Assembly: GCF_003030345.1 (NCBI RefSeq)
Contig: NZ_CP028158.1
Coordinates: 4,774,001 to 4,838,000, forward strand
Reading direction: 5' to 3'
Origin: Plantactinospora sp. BC1
GTDB lineage: Bacteria > Actinomycetota > Actinomycetes > Mycobacteriales > Micromonosporaceae
Length of the DNA stretch: 64,000 nt
Within the stretch, counting starts at the first letter, position 1; each line of letters starts with the position of its first letter. The notes under the pieces are model-generated. The model had not been told where the DNA came from. It saw only the letters and a list, made by a program, of their open reading frames with translations, and did no database searches. The translations under genes and the position numbers were made by a program. Of the stretch, positions 41,062 through 49,942 are shown in pieces.

Positions 41062-42813
41062 ATGAATTTACCGAGTAGATTGTCCGTCCGGCAGAAAGCC
41101 GTCGCGGTGGCCGGTGCGAGCGCTTTGGTCGCCGCCGGTCTGGTCACCATCCCGGCGTCCGTGGCACAGGCGGCACCCGGGTGCAGCGTCACCTACAGTG
41201 CCAACCAGTGGCAGGGTGGTTTCAGCGCCAACATCACCATCCGGAACGTCGGCGACGCGATCAACGGCTGGACCCTCCGGTTCAGCTTCGCGGACGCGGG
41301 ACAGCGGGTGACCCAGGGCTGGTCGGCCAACTGGACGCAGTCCGGCACCCAGGTGACCGCCACGAACGTGTCGTGGAACGGCAACCTCGCCACCGGCGCC
41401 TCCACCGGCATCGGCTTCAACGGTTCGTTCAGCGGCAGCAACCCGGCGCCGACGTCCTTCAGCATCAACGGGACGACCTGCAACGGCACCGCGCCGACCA
41501 CCCCGCCCACCGGCGGACCGACGGGCAACCCGACCAACCCGCCGACCACGAACCCGACCAGCAACCCCGCGGCCCGGGTGGACAACCCGTACGCGGGCGC
41601 CCGTGGTTACGTGAACCCGGAGTGGAAGGCCAAGGCGGAGAGCGTCTCCGGCGGCAACCGGATCTCCAGCAACCCGACCGGTGTCTGGCTGGACCGGATC
41701 GCCGCGATCGAGGGCACCCCGGACAGCAGCTCGAACGGCTCGATGGGCCTGCGGGACCACCTGGACGAGGCGCTGGCGCAGGGCGCCGGCTACATCCAGC
41801 TCGTCATCTACAACCTGCCCGGCCGGGACTGTGCGGCGCTCGCCTCCAACGGTGAGCTGAAGGCGGACGAGCTGCCCAAGTACAAGACGCAGTACATCGA
41901 CCCGATCGCCGCGATCATGGGTGACAGCAAGTACAGCAGCCTGCGGATCATCGCGATCATCGAGATCGACTCGCTGCCGAACCTGGTCACCAACGTGGCG
42001 CCGCGGGAGACCGCGACGGCGCAGTGCGACACGATGAAGGCCAACGGCAACTACGTCAAGGGTGTCGGCTACGCCCTGGCCAAGCTCGGTGCGGTCCCGA
42101 ACGTCTACAACTACATCGACGCCGGCCACCACGGCTGGATCGGGTGGGACGACAACTTCCGGGCCTCCGCGCAGATCTTCGCCGAGGCCGCCCGCGCCGA
42201 GGGCAGCACCCAGGCCAACGTGCACGGCTTCATCGCCAACACCGCCAACTACTCGGCCACCGTCGAGCCCTACCTCAACGTGACCGAGCAGAACCGGCTC
42301 TCGAAGTGGATCGACTACAACCGGTACGTGGACGAGCAGCGCTTCGCCCAGGCACTCCGTACCGAGCTGGTCTCGCAGGGCTTCAGCTCCAGCATCGGCA
42401 TGCTGATCGACACCTCGCGTAACGGTTGGGGCGGCTCGGCCCGGCCCACCGGCCCGAGGACCTCGGGCACCGTCGACGAGCAGGTGGACGGCTCCCGGAT
42501 CGACCGCCGGATCCACCTCGGCAACTGGTGCAACCAGAGCGGTGCCGGCATCGGTGAGCGGCCGCGGTCCGCCCCGGCCAGCGGGATCGACGCGTACGTC
42601 TGGATCAAGCCCCCGGGCGAGTCGGACGGCTCCAGCACCCAGATCGACAACGACGAGGGCAAGGGCTTCGACCGGATGTGCGACCCGACCTACACCGGTA
42701 ACCCGCGCAACAACAACAACATGAGCGGCGCGCTCTCCGGTGCCCCGATCTCGGGTGCCTGGTTCCCGGCGCAGCTCACCCAGCTGATGCAGAACGCCTA
42801 CCCGGCGCTCTGA
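41062..42813 (+). CDS. Secreted cellulase: CBM2 plus GH6 catalytic domain
   Basis: 583 residues. The signal peptide is cleaved after AQA near residue 37. A family 2 carbohydrate-binding module spans about 38-139 (GCSVTYSANQWQGGFSANIT, paired Cys, exposed Trp residues). A Pro/Thr/Asn-rich linker (PPTGGPTGNPTNPPTTNPTS) leads to a glycoside hydrolase family 6 domain. GH6 signatures are VIYNLPGRDCAALASNGEL and IIEIDSLPNLV, with the likely acid Asp303, then DAGHHGWIGW. It hydrolyses beta-1,4-glucan with inversion, as endoglucanase or cellobiohydrolase; long loop segments near the C-terminus (GAGIGERPRSAPASGIDAY) are compatible with an exo-acting enzyme. AAGGAGA precedes ATG 41062. It is a single-gene unit with a CebR box and a strong terminator. 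Confidence 0.95.
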   Translation: MNLPSRLSVRQKAVAVAGASALVAAGLVTIPASVAQAAPGCSVTYSANQWQGGFSANITIRNVGDAINGWTLRFSFADAGQRVTQGWSANWTQSGTQVTATNVSWNGNLATGASTGIGFNGSFSGSNPAPTSFSINGTTCNGTAPTTPPTGGPTGNPTNPPTTNPTSNPAARVDNPYAGARGYVNPEWKAKAESVSGGNRISSNPTGVWLDRIAAIEGTPDSSSNGSMGLRDHLDEALAQGAGYIQLVIYNLPGRDCAALASNGELKADELPKYKTQYIDPIAAIMGDSKYSSLRIIAIIEIDSLPNLVTNVAPRETATAQCDTMKANGNYVKGVGYALAKLGAVPNVYNYIDAGHHGWIGWDDNFRASAQIFAEAARAEGSTQANVHGFIANTANYSATVEPYLNVTEQNRLSKWIDYNRYVDEQRFAQALRTELVSQGFSSSIGMLIDTSRNGWGGSARPTGPRTSGTVDEQVDGSRIDRRIHLGNWCNQSGAGIGERPRSAPASGIDAYVWIKPPGESDGSSTQIDNDEGKGFDRMCDPTYTGNPRNNNNMSGALSGAPISGAWFPAQLTQLMQNAYPAL

Positions 42814-42857
42814 ACCGGCTGGTAAGACTGGGGTAACAGCACGACATCACCACCAAT

Positions 42858-42901
42858 GGCGGTCCCCGTCCGGAGCGGCAACGCGTCGGACGGGGACCGC
42901 C
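42858..42901 (+). terminator. Hairpin terminator of the cellulase gene
   Basis: GGCGGTCCCCGTCCG and CGGACGGGGACCGCC form a perfect 15-bp stem with a 14-nt loop, 44 bp after the cellulase stop. It can also serve the convergent gene ending at 42937. Confidence 0.85.
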
Positions 42902-42936
42902 GCGGTGTGCTGCCCCGACGGTTCCGGGTACCCCGG

Positions 42937-43305
42937 TCAGGGCACCGTCTTCTCCACCGCGGTCGCCGTACCCTCCCGGTCCAGCTCCTCGCCGGCCCGC
43001 CGTACGTTCTCCGGTGTCGGGTCCCGGCCCTGTGCCGCCGCCAGGTCCTCCGGGTCCCACGGCTGTTCCGCTCCGGTACGCGCGTCACCCGCGCCCCCCG
43101 TACCCTGCCCGTACGGGTCGCCGAGCAGGTCGTCGGTGGGCGGGAAATCGCCCGGAACGTCCTCCGGGTCGACGAAGTCCGGGTTCTCGGCGCCCGGCCC
43201 GCCGTCGGCGGCGAGCTGCGGTACGGCGGCGTCGTCCTCGATCGCGGCGGCCACCTCCGGGCTCTCCTCCAGCGGCCGGTTGCGGGTCGGATCGCGCTCG
43301 GTCAT
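42937..43305 (-). CDS. Small acidic hypothetical protein
   Basis: 122 residues, rich in Asp, Glu, Pro and Gly, no hydrophobic segment, no family recognised. It begins MTERDPTRNRPLEESPEVAA and contains DPEDVPGDFPPTDDLLGDPYGQ. ATG 43305 is chosen because AGGAGGGCAGCACGC precedes it; the frame extends further upstream through low-complexity sequence with no site. Codon third positions are strongly GC-biased, as expected for a real gene. Probably an intrinsically disordered cytosolic protein. Confidence 0.65.
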   Translation of the reverse strand: MTERDPTRNRPLEESPEVAAAIEDDAAVPQLAADGGPGAENPDFVDPEDVPGDFPPTDDLLGDPYGQGTGGAGDARTGAEQPWDPEDLAAAQGRDPTPENVRRAGEELDREGTATAVEKTVP

Positions 43306-43420
43306 GCGTGCTGCCCTCCTGTGGCGGATGCGACGTGCGACTGACCGGTCTTCCGGATCGATACCCCGGAGGACCCGCGCCATGCCTGCCGGCCGCCATC
43401 GCCCGTCCGACCGACGGGCC

Positions 43421-43468
43421 GCCCATCCGTCCGCCCGTCTGCCCGTCCGCCCGTCCGCTCGTCCGGCG
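43421..43468. repeat. 8-bp tandem repeat (GTCCGCCC)
   Basis: About five to six copies of GTCCGCCC with single changes (GTCTGCCC, GTCCGCTC), in the 211-bp gap between two small leftward genes. The rest of that gap has no notable feature. Confidence 0.7.
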
Positions 43469-43516
43469 GCCCGGGGCACCCCGGCGCCGGGAGCCGTGCC
43501 AGGTCGGGGCGCCGGC

Positions 43517-43795
43517 TCACTCCCGGTCGATCGGGCGCAGCCACTGCCAGAGCAGGAAGCCCAGGCCGAGCGCCAGCATGGCGAGCCCGGCCCAGAGGTT
43601 GATCCGGATGCCCTGGGCCTTCTCCACCGCCGACGCGCCGTCGAAGACGCCGACCAGGCCGACGATCACGCCGTACGCGACGAAGAGCCCGCCGATCACC
43701 CGGCGGATGTCGAAGAGCCGGGCGGCGGCCGACCGGCGCTCCTGCTCGGCGGAGTCCACCGGCGTCCCGGCCGGCGGCCGGTTCTGGTCTTCCAT
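43517..43795 (-). CDS. Small two-span membrane protein next to the symporter
   Basis: 92 residues. A polar N-terminus (MEDQNRPPAGTPVDSAEQER) is followed by VIGGLFVAYGVIVGLVGVFDG and NLWAGLAMLALGLGFLLWQWL, two clear membrane spans. No named family recognised. ATG 43795 has GGGACGAGG just upstream. It lies 64 bp downstream of the sodium:solute symporter gene in the same direction, so it is probably in the same transcript and may be an accessory subunit. Confidence 0.75.
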   Translation of the reverse strand: MEDQNRPPAGTPVDSAEQERRSAAARLFDIRRVIGGLFVAYGVIVGLVGVFDGASAVEKAQGIRINLWAGLAMLALGLGFLLWQWLRPIDRE

Positions 43796-43859
43796 CGCCT
43801 CGTCCCTTCTCACTGTCGCAGCTGGCGCGCGTCCCGGTCGGATCCTGCGGTGTGCCGCC

Positions 43860-45515
43860 TCAGAGCACCGGCAGGTAGAGCAGTGCGGAGAGCACCACCG
43901 CGATCCCGCCGAGCAGCAGCGGCGAGCGGTACCAGCGGGCGTCGCCGCCGAGCAGGGCCTGCCGGCCGTCGGTGCCGGCGAGCCCGTACACCAGGCCGCG
44001 CAGCTCGTCGTCGGACTTGCGGGCGGTCAGCGGGGTGACGACCACCGCGACGATCGCGACCAGCACGAACGCGACGCCGGCACCCCAGAAGCTCTCCTCC
44101 AGGTCGGAGTCGAACGGCAGCACCCCGGCCTGGTAGAGCAGATAGGTGGCGAGCGCGCCGAGGGTGCCGGTCAGCAGCGACCAGAACCCCGCCCAGGCGG
44201 TCATCCGCTTCCAGAACATGCCGATGATGAAGGCGGCGAAGAGCGGCGCGTTGAAGACCGAGAAGAGCACCTGGATGTAGTTCATGATGTTGTTGAAGCC
44301 GGCCGCGATGAACGCGGTGCCGATCCCGACCAGCACCCCGCCGATGGTGGCGATCCGGCCGATCCGCAGGTAGTAGTCGTCCGGCCGGTCCCTGCGGACG
44401 TACGTCTGCCAGATGTCGTAGGTGAAGACGGTGTTGAAGCCGCTGACGTTGGCCGCCATGCCGGCCATGAACGAGGCCAGCAGCCCGGTCACCGCCACCC
44501 CGAGTACGCCGGTCGGCAGCAGGTCGCGCATCAGCAGCGGGATCGCGTTGTTGTAGGTCAGGTCGCCGGTCTCCGCGCCGAGCCCGTTGACCGTGACCAC
44601 CGCGACCAGGCCGGGGATCACCGTGACCAGCGGGATCACCATCTTCGGGTACGCGGCGATGATCGGTGTACGCCGGGCCGCGCTCATGTCCTTCGCCGAG
44701 ATCGCCCGCTGCACCTCGGCGAAGTTGGTGGTCCAGTAGCCGAACGAGAGGACGAAGCCGAGCCCGAAGACGATGCCGATCCAGCTCGCGCCGAGCGGGT
44801 TGTCGGCGCTGCCGGTGTCCGCCCAGGTGTGCAGCCCGGCCTCGCCGAGGTCGGAGCCGCGTACGGCGTCCCAGAGCCCGTCGATCCCGCCGACCTTGGC
44901 CAGCCCGATGACGGTGATCGGGACCAGGCCGGCGAGGATCACGAAGAACTGGAGCACCTCGTTGTAGATCGCCGAGCTGAGCCCGCCGATCGTGATGTAG
45001 GCCAGCACGATCAGCGCGCCGACCACGATGGAGAGCCAGAGCGGCCAGCCGAGCAGGGCCTGCATGATCAGGGCGAGTGCGTAGAGGTTGACCCCGGCGA
45101 TCAGCACCTGGGCGACCGCGAAGCTGAGCGCGTTGAGCAGGTGGGCCGGCCGGTTGAAGCGCAGCCGCAGGTACTCCGGCACGCTGCGTACCTTGGAGCC
45201 GTAGTAGAAGGGCATCATCACGATGCCGAGGAAGACCATCGCCGGTACGGCGCCGATCCAGTAGTAGTGCAGCGTCATCAGGCCGTACTGGGCGCCGTTG
45301 GCGGCCATCCCGATGATCTCCAGCGCCCCGAGGTTGGCGGAGACGAAGGCGAGTCCGGTGACCCAGGCCGGCAGCGACCGGCCGGAGAGGAAGAAGTCCA
45401 CACTGGTCTTGATCGCTCGCCGGGCGGCGAAGCCGACCCCGAGTACGGTGCCGAAATACAGCGCCAGGATCAGATAGTCCAGTGGGCTCATGTCCAGCCG
45501 CAGGCCGCCGTCCAC
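43860..45515 (-). CDS. Sodium:solute symporter (SSS family)
   Basis: 551 residues with about 13 membrane spans. It begins LDYLILALYFGTVLGVGFAARR and contains the SSS core motifs SVDFFLSGRSLPAWVTGLAFVSANLG, GLSSAIYNEVLQFFVILAGLVP and FMAGMAANVSGFNTVFTYDIWQ. The last includes the GMAANVS/SFNT sodium-site region. Related proteins carry sugars, vitamins or carboxylates; the substrate is not identifiable. GTG 45515 is chosen because GAAGG lies about nine bases upstream; ATG 45491 lacks one. It forms an operon with the small membrane protein at 43517. Confidence 0.9.
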   Translation of the reverse strand: MDGGLRLDMSPLDYLILALYFGTVLGVGFAARRAIKTSVDFFLSGRSLPAWVTGLAFVSANLGALEIIGMAANGAQYGLMTLHYYWIGAVPAMVFLGIVMMPFYYGSKVRSVPEYLRLRFNRPAHLLNALSFAVAQVLIAGVNLYALALIMQALLGWPLWLSIVVGALIVLAYITIGGLSSAIYNEVLQFFVILAGLVPITVIGLAKVGGIDGLWDAVRGSDLGEAGLHTWADTGSADNPLGASWIGIVFGLGFVLSFGYWTTNFAEVQRAISAKDMSAARRTPIIAAYPKMVIPLVTVIPGLVAVVTVNGLGAETGDLTYNNAIPLLMRDLLPTGVLGVAVTGLLASFMAGMAANVSGFNTVFTYDIWQTYVRRDRPDDYYLRIGRIATIGGVLVGIGTAFIAAGFNNIMNYIQVLFSVFNAPLFAAFIIGMFWKRMTAWAGFWSLLTGTLGALATYLLYQAGVLPFDSDLEESFWGAGVAFVLVAIVAVVVTPLTARKSDDELRGLVYGLAGTDGRQALLGGDARWYRSPLLLGGIAVVLSALLYLPVL

Positions 45516-45638
45516 GCCGTCACCTTCGTCCGTACGCTCGGTCCGTGTCCCGGCGACAGGTTCGTCGGGGGCGAGGGGCCTACTACCCGAGGTGAAGAGT
45601 TTTCACTCCTGTCCCCGGCGTACCCGGATGCCTGATCG

Positions 45639-45688
45639 CCGACGGCTCCCCGGCGCCCGCCGGTTGGCGGGCCTCGGGGAGCCGTCGG
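45639..45688 (-). terminator. Hairpin terminator downstream of the paired domain genes
   Basis: CCGACGGCTCCCCG and CGGGGAGCCGTCGG form a perfect 14-bp stem with a 22-nt loop, 28 bp past the stop of the gene at 45716. The rest of the 200-bp gap, to the symporter start, should hold the symporter promoter. Confidence 0.8.
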
Positions 45689-45715
45689 GAGTCGGGTCGC
45701 GCCGGTCGGCGCCGG

Positions 45716-47185
45716 CTACCGGCCGAGCAGGCGGTCCAGGAAGTCCCGGTGCCGGCGGACCACCATCCGCAGCTGTTCGGTGTCGGCGGCGCCGTCGTCC
45801 TGCCAGCCGCCGAGTTCGTCACGCTGCCGGGTCAGGGCGGCGGTGACCGCCTCCACGGACTCCCGGACCAGCCGGTGGGCCTCCTCGGTGGCGCCCGGCG
45901 GGTCGTCGACGAAGCGGAGCTGCACGTCCCGCCACCGGTCCCGCAGGCCCCGCACGGTCTCCTCGTCGAGGATCGCGACGATCGGCTCGGCCGGCGCGGC
46001 ACCGGGCGGCAGGTTGCCGTCCGCCGTCCCCGTCGTGGCCGTGCCGTCCGCCGTGCCGGTCTCGTCCGGCCCGCCGGCCTCCGCCCGGGCAGGGGTACCG
46101 CCGGTCAGCGCGTCGGGGTTGCCCGCGCTGAGCACGTCCGGGTTCACCGGGTGCGCCACCCCGACCGCCGAGCCCTCCGGCACGGGCCGGCCGAACGGGT
46201 CCGACTCGACCCCGTCGGCGGCCGGTACGCCGCCCCGGTCGGCGGTGGCGGCGTCGGCCGCACCGAGGCTGCGATCCGGTACCTCCTGCGGGGCGACGGC
46301 CCGCTCGTCGTCGATCCCGTCGGTCCGCTCGTCGTCGATCCCGTCGATCCGGTCGTCGACCGGACCGTCCCCGGAGCGGACGGTGTCCTCGTTGCGCGGG
46401 TCGCGGTGGCTGCCGGCCAGCGCGGAGGCCGCGACCGCACCGCCGACGCTGGTGGCGCCGAAGCTGGTGGGCAGCGGCGCCGGCTCGTGGAACTCCGGCG
46501 CACCCGAGCGGTCCCGGGGGTCGCCTCCGGCGTCGTCGGCGTGGTCGGCCCGCGCGGTCTCGTCGGCCGGCGTCTCGTCGACCCGCTCCGGGTCGTCGAC
46601 CCGGGCGGTGGCGTCCGGGTCGACGACCGCGTCCTTGCCGGCGTCCGCCCCGGCGGTCGCGGGCACCTTCCGGGTGTCGTCCCGGATGTCGTCCTCGTCG
46701 GACCCGGCCGCGGGGTCGGCGGATTCGCCGGTACCGGTGCCGCCGGTGACGTCGGCCTGGCTGGCGTGCGCCTGGCTGGCGTCGGCGAGGTCGCCCCGGT
46801 CACCGATGCCCGCGCTGTCGCGGTCGGCGTCACCGGAGCGGCCCGCCGGGGAGCGCTCGGTCAGCGCGTCGTCGTCCAGCGCCGCGTCCTCGGCCTCCTC
46901 CTCCGCCGACCGGTCCTCGCCGCGCCGGTCGTCCCGGGCCCGTGCCGGTGCGGCCGGGTCGGACGAGAAGGCCGGCCCCGAACCGCTGGTGGCGAGGTCG
47001 TTGTCGTAGGAGCCGCGCTCGTCGAGCGCGTCCGGGCCCTGGTCGCCGGTGCCCTCCGGATACCGGTCCCGCTGCCGGCCCTCGGCCCCGCCGGCCTCGA
47101 CCTGGCCGGGGCCGGTCACGGGTACCGGCTCGGAACGGATCACGTCGGTGCCGCCGTTGTCGGTCTGCTGTTCCTGGTGACGCAT
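45716..47185 (-). CDS. Large disordered protein with C-terminal domain shared with its neighbour
   Basis: 489 residues. Residues 1-390 are intrinsically disordered, rich in Asp, Ala, Gly, Arg and Thr, with short repeats such as DGIDDER. Residues 395-489 form a helical domain: VRGLRDRWRDVQLRFVDDPPGAT ... RLVRESVEAVTAALTRQR ... TEQLRMVVRRHRDFLDRLLG. The same pattern (W-x-x-(V/I)-Q-x-RFVD-x-P, then EQLR-x-x-V-x-H/R-(Y/H)-R-x-LLG) ends the neighbouring protein at 47200. ATG 47185 is chosen because GGAGG lies 11 bases upstream. The stop of the neighbour is 14 bp upstream, so they form an operon. No function known. Confidence 0.75.
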   Translation of the reverse strand: MRHQEQQTDNGGTDVIRSEPVPVTGPGQVEAGGAEGRQRDRYPEGTGDQGPDALDERGSYDNDLATSGSGPAFSSDPAAPARARDDRRGEDRSAEEEAEDAALDDDALTERSPAGRSGDADRDSAGIGDRGDLADASQAHASQADVTGGTGTGESADPAAGSDEDDIRDDTRKVPATAGADAGKDAVVDPDATARVDDPERVDETPADETARADHADDAGGDPRDRSGAPEFHEPAPLPTSFGATSVGGAVAASALAGSHRDPRNEDTVRSGDGPVDDRIDGIDDERTDGIDDERAVAPQEVPDRSLGAADAATADRGGVPAADGVESDPFGRPVPEGSAVGVAHPVNPDVLSAGNPDALTGGTPARAEAGGPDETGTADGTATTGTADGNLPPGAAPAEPIVAILDEETVRGLRDRWRDVQLRFVDDPPGATEEAHRLVRESVEAVTAALTRQRDELGGWQDDGAADTEQLRMVVRRHRDFLDRLLGR

Positions 47186-47199
47186 GGCGAAGTGCCTCC

Positions 47200-47790
47200 T
47201 CACCGGCTCGGTACGTCCTGCGGGGTGTCCGGACGGGTCCCGTCCGAGGACTGGCGTACGGGGTCCTCGCCGAGCAGGTCGGCGAAGAGTTCCCGGTAGT
47301 GCACGACGGCCTGGCGGAGCTGCTCGGTGCTGGCCTCGCCGCGCTCGTTGCGTAGCTGGATCTCATGCGCGTCCCGGTAGTGGGTCAGGGTGCGGGCGTG
47401 CTCGACGGAGAGGTGGGCGAGCTGCTCGTCGTACTCGCCGACCGGATAGCCGCGCTCGGCGATCAGCCGGGTGACCAGTTCGTCCGCCGCGCCCACCGCC
47501 TCGGCCGGGGAGTCGACGAAACGGGCCTGGATCTCCTCCCAGTCGGCCGCGTACCGCTGGCGGGACTCGGCGGAGAGCGGAGTGAGCGTCAACTCGGCAT
47601 GGCGGCGTTCACGTTCCCGGAGTTCCTGCTCGGCGGCGGACCGGCTCTGCTGCTCGGCGACCACCCGGTCGTACTCGGGACCGAAGCGGCTGCGCAGGGC
47701 ACGGCGGCGGCTGGCCACCCAGATGGCCGGTACGGCGGCGGCGACGGCGAGGACCACAAGGATGATGAGGACGACTTCTATGGGCGACAT
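47200..47790 (-). CDS. Membrane-anchored protein with the shared helical domain
   Basis: 196 residues. An N-terminal membrane span (IEVVLIILVVLAVAAAVPAIW) and basic stop-transfer sequence (ASRRRALRSRF) lead to a cytoplasmic helical region. The domain shared with the next gene is WEEIQARFVDSPAEAVGAADELV ... STEQLRQAVVHYRELFADLLG. AAGGAGGAG sits two bases before ATG 47790. Together the pair gives one membrane-bound and one soluble copy of the same domain, with the soluble one carrying a long disordered extension. Related membrane-anchored proteins are common in actinobacteria as uncharacterised secreted or membrane proteins. Confidence 0.8.
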   Translation of the reverse strand: MSPIEVVLIILVVLAVAAAVPAIWVASRRRALRSRFGPEYDRVVAEQQSRSAAEQELRERERRHAELTLTPLSAESRQRYAADWEEIQARFVDSPAEAVGAADELVTRLIAERGYPVGEYDEQLAHLSVEHARTLTHYRDAHEIQLRNERGEASTEQLRQAVVHYRELFADLLGEDPVRQSSDGTRPDTPQDVPSR

Positions 47791-48327
47791 GGCTCCTCCT
47801 TCGTCTCCTGCTATTCCCGCTCGGCCCTGATCACCAATCCAGATCTGGCACACTTTCGTGCCCGCCGGCGGGAACCGGCGCGCGGCGGCAGGAACCGGTC
47901 GAGGGCTGCCTGACCGGGCAGAACGCCCCGAACCGCCGCGCCGGGGGAGGAGGGTCGCCGCCGACGCCGCGCGGCACCCCCGCGCCGAGCGCCCGGCCGA
48001 GTGGCACGCGCGACAAAACTTGACTCATTCCAGAAAACGCGGTTGGCTGGTCTGGTGCCGCTCGGGACGGCACCGGTCGGAGCGTCCGAACCGCCCGTCC
48101 CCGACACCCGGCCGGTCGCCCGACCGACCTGCCGGCGACCCCGCCCCGGGACGCACGCCGCCCCGGTGCCGGGGCACCACCTCGGCCACGACGGCGTGCC
48201 CGACGATCCGGGCCGTGCGGTGGACGGCCGCGTTGAACCGGACGGAACATCCGCTCTCCGGGCGGACGACGTCGCGTACCCGGCCGTTGCCCGACTGCCA
48301 GGAAGAGCACGGACAGGAGGAGACCTG
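47791..48327. promoter_or_regulatory. Divergent region and long catalase leader
   Basis: 537 bp. The left part holds the promoter of the membrane protein gene; the right part has a FurA-like box (48020-48035) and then nearly 300 bp before the catalase start. The catalase frame is open back to about 48001, but that extension is Pro/Arg-rich, with nothing like a catalase N-terminus, and AGGAGGAG immediately precedes ATG 48328. I therefore treat it as leader, not coding. Confidence 0.5.
48020..48035 (+). promoter_or_regulatory. FurA-type operator/promoter of the catalase gene
   Basis: TTGACTCATTCCAGAA, followed by AACGCGG, closely resembles the sequence bound by the peroxide-sensing repressor FurA upstream of mycobacterial furA-katG (TTGACT...ATTCCAGAA) and related sites upstream of Streptomyces catalase genes. 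TTGACT may double as the -35. Matching is from memory of the published element, by eye. Confidence 0.6.
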
Positions 48328-49818
48328 ATGAGTGATCCCCAGGAGAAGAAGCCGACGCTCACGACCCGGCAGGGTCACCCCGTACACAACAACCAGCAAC
48401 AGCGGACGGTGGGCTCGCGCGGCCCGGCCACCCTGGAGAACTACCACTTCCTCGAAAAGATCAGCCACTTCGACCGGGAGCGCATCCCGGAGCGCGTGGT
48501 GCACGCGCGCGGCTTCGTCGCGCACGGCGAGTTCGAGGCGTACGGGACGATCGGCGACGAACCGGCCTCGACGTACACCCGGGCCAAGCTCTTTCAGAGC
48601 CCCGGCAAGAAGACCCCGGTCTCGGTCCGCTTCTCCACCGTGATCGGCGGGCGGGACTCCTCCGAGGCGACCCGCGACCCGCGCGGCTTCGCGGTGAAGT
48701 TCCGCACCGACGACGGCAACTGGGACCTGGTCGGAAACAACCTGCCGGTCTTCTTCATCCGGGACGCGATCAAGTTCCCGGACGTGATCCACGCGCTGAA
48801 GCCGGACCCGGTCACCTTCCGGCAGGAGCCGAACCGGATCTTCGACTTCATGTCCAACACGCCGGAGTCGATGCACATGCTCAGCTGGCTGTTCAGCCCG
48901 CGCGGCATCCCGGCCAACTACCGGACCCAGGACGGGTTCGGGGTGAACACCTACCGGATGGTCAACGCGGCCGGCGAGGGCGTACTCGTCAAGTACCACT
49001 GGAAGTCGCAGCAGGGCATCGAGTCGCTGACCGAGGAGCAGGCCGCCGCCATCCAGGCGACCGAACTGGGGCACGCCTCGAAGGACCTCTACGAGGCGAT
49101 CGAGCGCGGCGACTACCCGAGGTGGGAGCTGAACGTCCAGATCATGAGCGACGACGAGCACCCCGAACTGGACTTCGACCCGCTCGACGACACCAAGACC
49201 TGGCCGGAGGACGTCTTCCCGCTCCGCCCGGTCGGGATGATGACGTTGAACCGCAACGTCGACAACTTCCACAACGAGAACGAGCAGATCGCCTTCGGCA
49301 CCGGCGTACTGGTCGACGGGCTGGACTTCAGCGACGACAAGATGCTGGTCGGCCGGACGTTCTCCTACTCCGACACCCAGCGCTACCGGGTCGGCCCGAA
49401 CTACCTCCAGTTGCCGGTCAACGCGCCCCGGCCGGACGTCGCGGTCCACACCAACCAGGACGGTGGGCAGATGTCGTACGGGGTGGACCACCGGGGCGGC
49501 AACCCGCACATCAACTACGAGCCCTCCTCGGTGGCCGGGCTGGCCGAGGCCGACGAGTCGTACCGGGAGTACCGGCCGCACGTCTCGGGGCAGGTCATGC
49601 GGGCCCCGATCGAGCGGCAGAACGACTACGCGCAGGCCGGCGAGCGGTTCCGCACCATGCCCGACTGGGAGCGGGACGACCTGGTGAAGAACCTGGTCAA
49701 CCAGCTCGGCCAGTGCGACAAGCACATCCAGGAGCGGATGGTCTGGCACCTGCGGCAGTGCGACGAGGCGTACGGGCGGCGGGTCGCCGAGGGACTCGGG
49801 CTGGCCGCCGGCGCCTGA
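48328..49818 (+). CDS. katA: Monofunctional heme catalase
   Basis: 496 residues, the small-subunit clade of heme catalases. The distal His59 lies in [15 protein letters not shown]. The distal Asn lies in [20 protein letters not shown]. The proximal Tyr lies in [19 protein letters not shown] (the R-x-F-x-Y motif). The N-terminus [20 protein letters not shown] is standard. It disproportionates hydrogen peroxide in the cytoplasm. AGGAGGAG five bases before ATG 48328 fixes the start. A FurA-like box about 290 bp upstream suggests induction by peroxide. A strong terminator follows. Confidence 0.96.
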   Translation: MSDPQEKKPTLTTRQGHPVHNNQQQRTVGSRGPATLENYHFLEKISHFDRERIPERVVHARGFVAHGEFEAYGTIGDEPASTYTRAKLFQSPGKKTPVSVRFSTVIGGRDSSEATRDPRGFAVKFRTDDGNWDLVGNNLPVFFIRDAIKFPDVIHALKPDPVTFRQEPNRIFDFMSNTPESMHMLSWLFSPRGIPANYRTQDGFGVNTYRMVNAAGEGVLVKYHWKSQQGIESLTEEQAAAIQATELGHASKDLYEAIERGDYPRWELNVQIMSDDEHPELDFDPLDDTKTWPEDVFPLRPVGMMTLNRNVDNFHNENEQIAFGTGVLVDGLDFSDDKMLVGRTFSYSDTQRYRVGPNYLQLPVNAPRPDVAVHTNQDGGQMSYGVDHRGGNPHINYEPSSVAGLAEADESYREYRPHVSGQVMRAPIERQNDYAQAGERFRTMPDWERDDLVKNLVNQLGQCDKHIQERMVWHLRQCDEAYGRRVAEGLGLAAGA

Positions 49819-49856
49819 TCGGGGCGTACCCGGAAATCACCTCACGGCAGTCGGAC

Positions 49857-49897
49857 GGGGCGTCCCCCGGCGCGAGCACGCGCCCGGGGGACGCCCC
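49857..49897 (+). terminator. Hairpin terminator of the catalase gene
   Basis: GGGGCGTCCCCCGG and CCGGGGGACGCCCC pair perfectly over 14 bases, with further CG pairing toward the loop, 38 bp after the catalase stop. Confidence 0.85.
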
Positions 49898-49929
49898 CTG
49901 CCCGGCTCCCGCCGGGGCCGCCGACCGCC

Positions 49930-49935
49930 TAGACT
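49930..49935 (+). promoter_or_regulatory. Possible -10 of the MFS transporter transcript
   Basis: TAGACT stands out in GC-rich sequence, 7 nt upstream of an ATG (49943). Transcription starting at the usual distance would begin on that ATG, giving a leaderless mini-ORF. No good -35 is seen. Confidence 0.4.
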
Positions 49936-49942
49936 GCCCGGC

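Noticed and set aside
48001-48327. N-terminal extension of the catalase by up to 109 residues
   Set aside because: The extension is Pro/Arg-rich with no catalase homology, while ATG 48328 has a perfect AGGAGGAG site and the standard catalase N-terminus.
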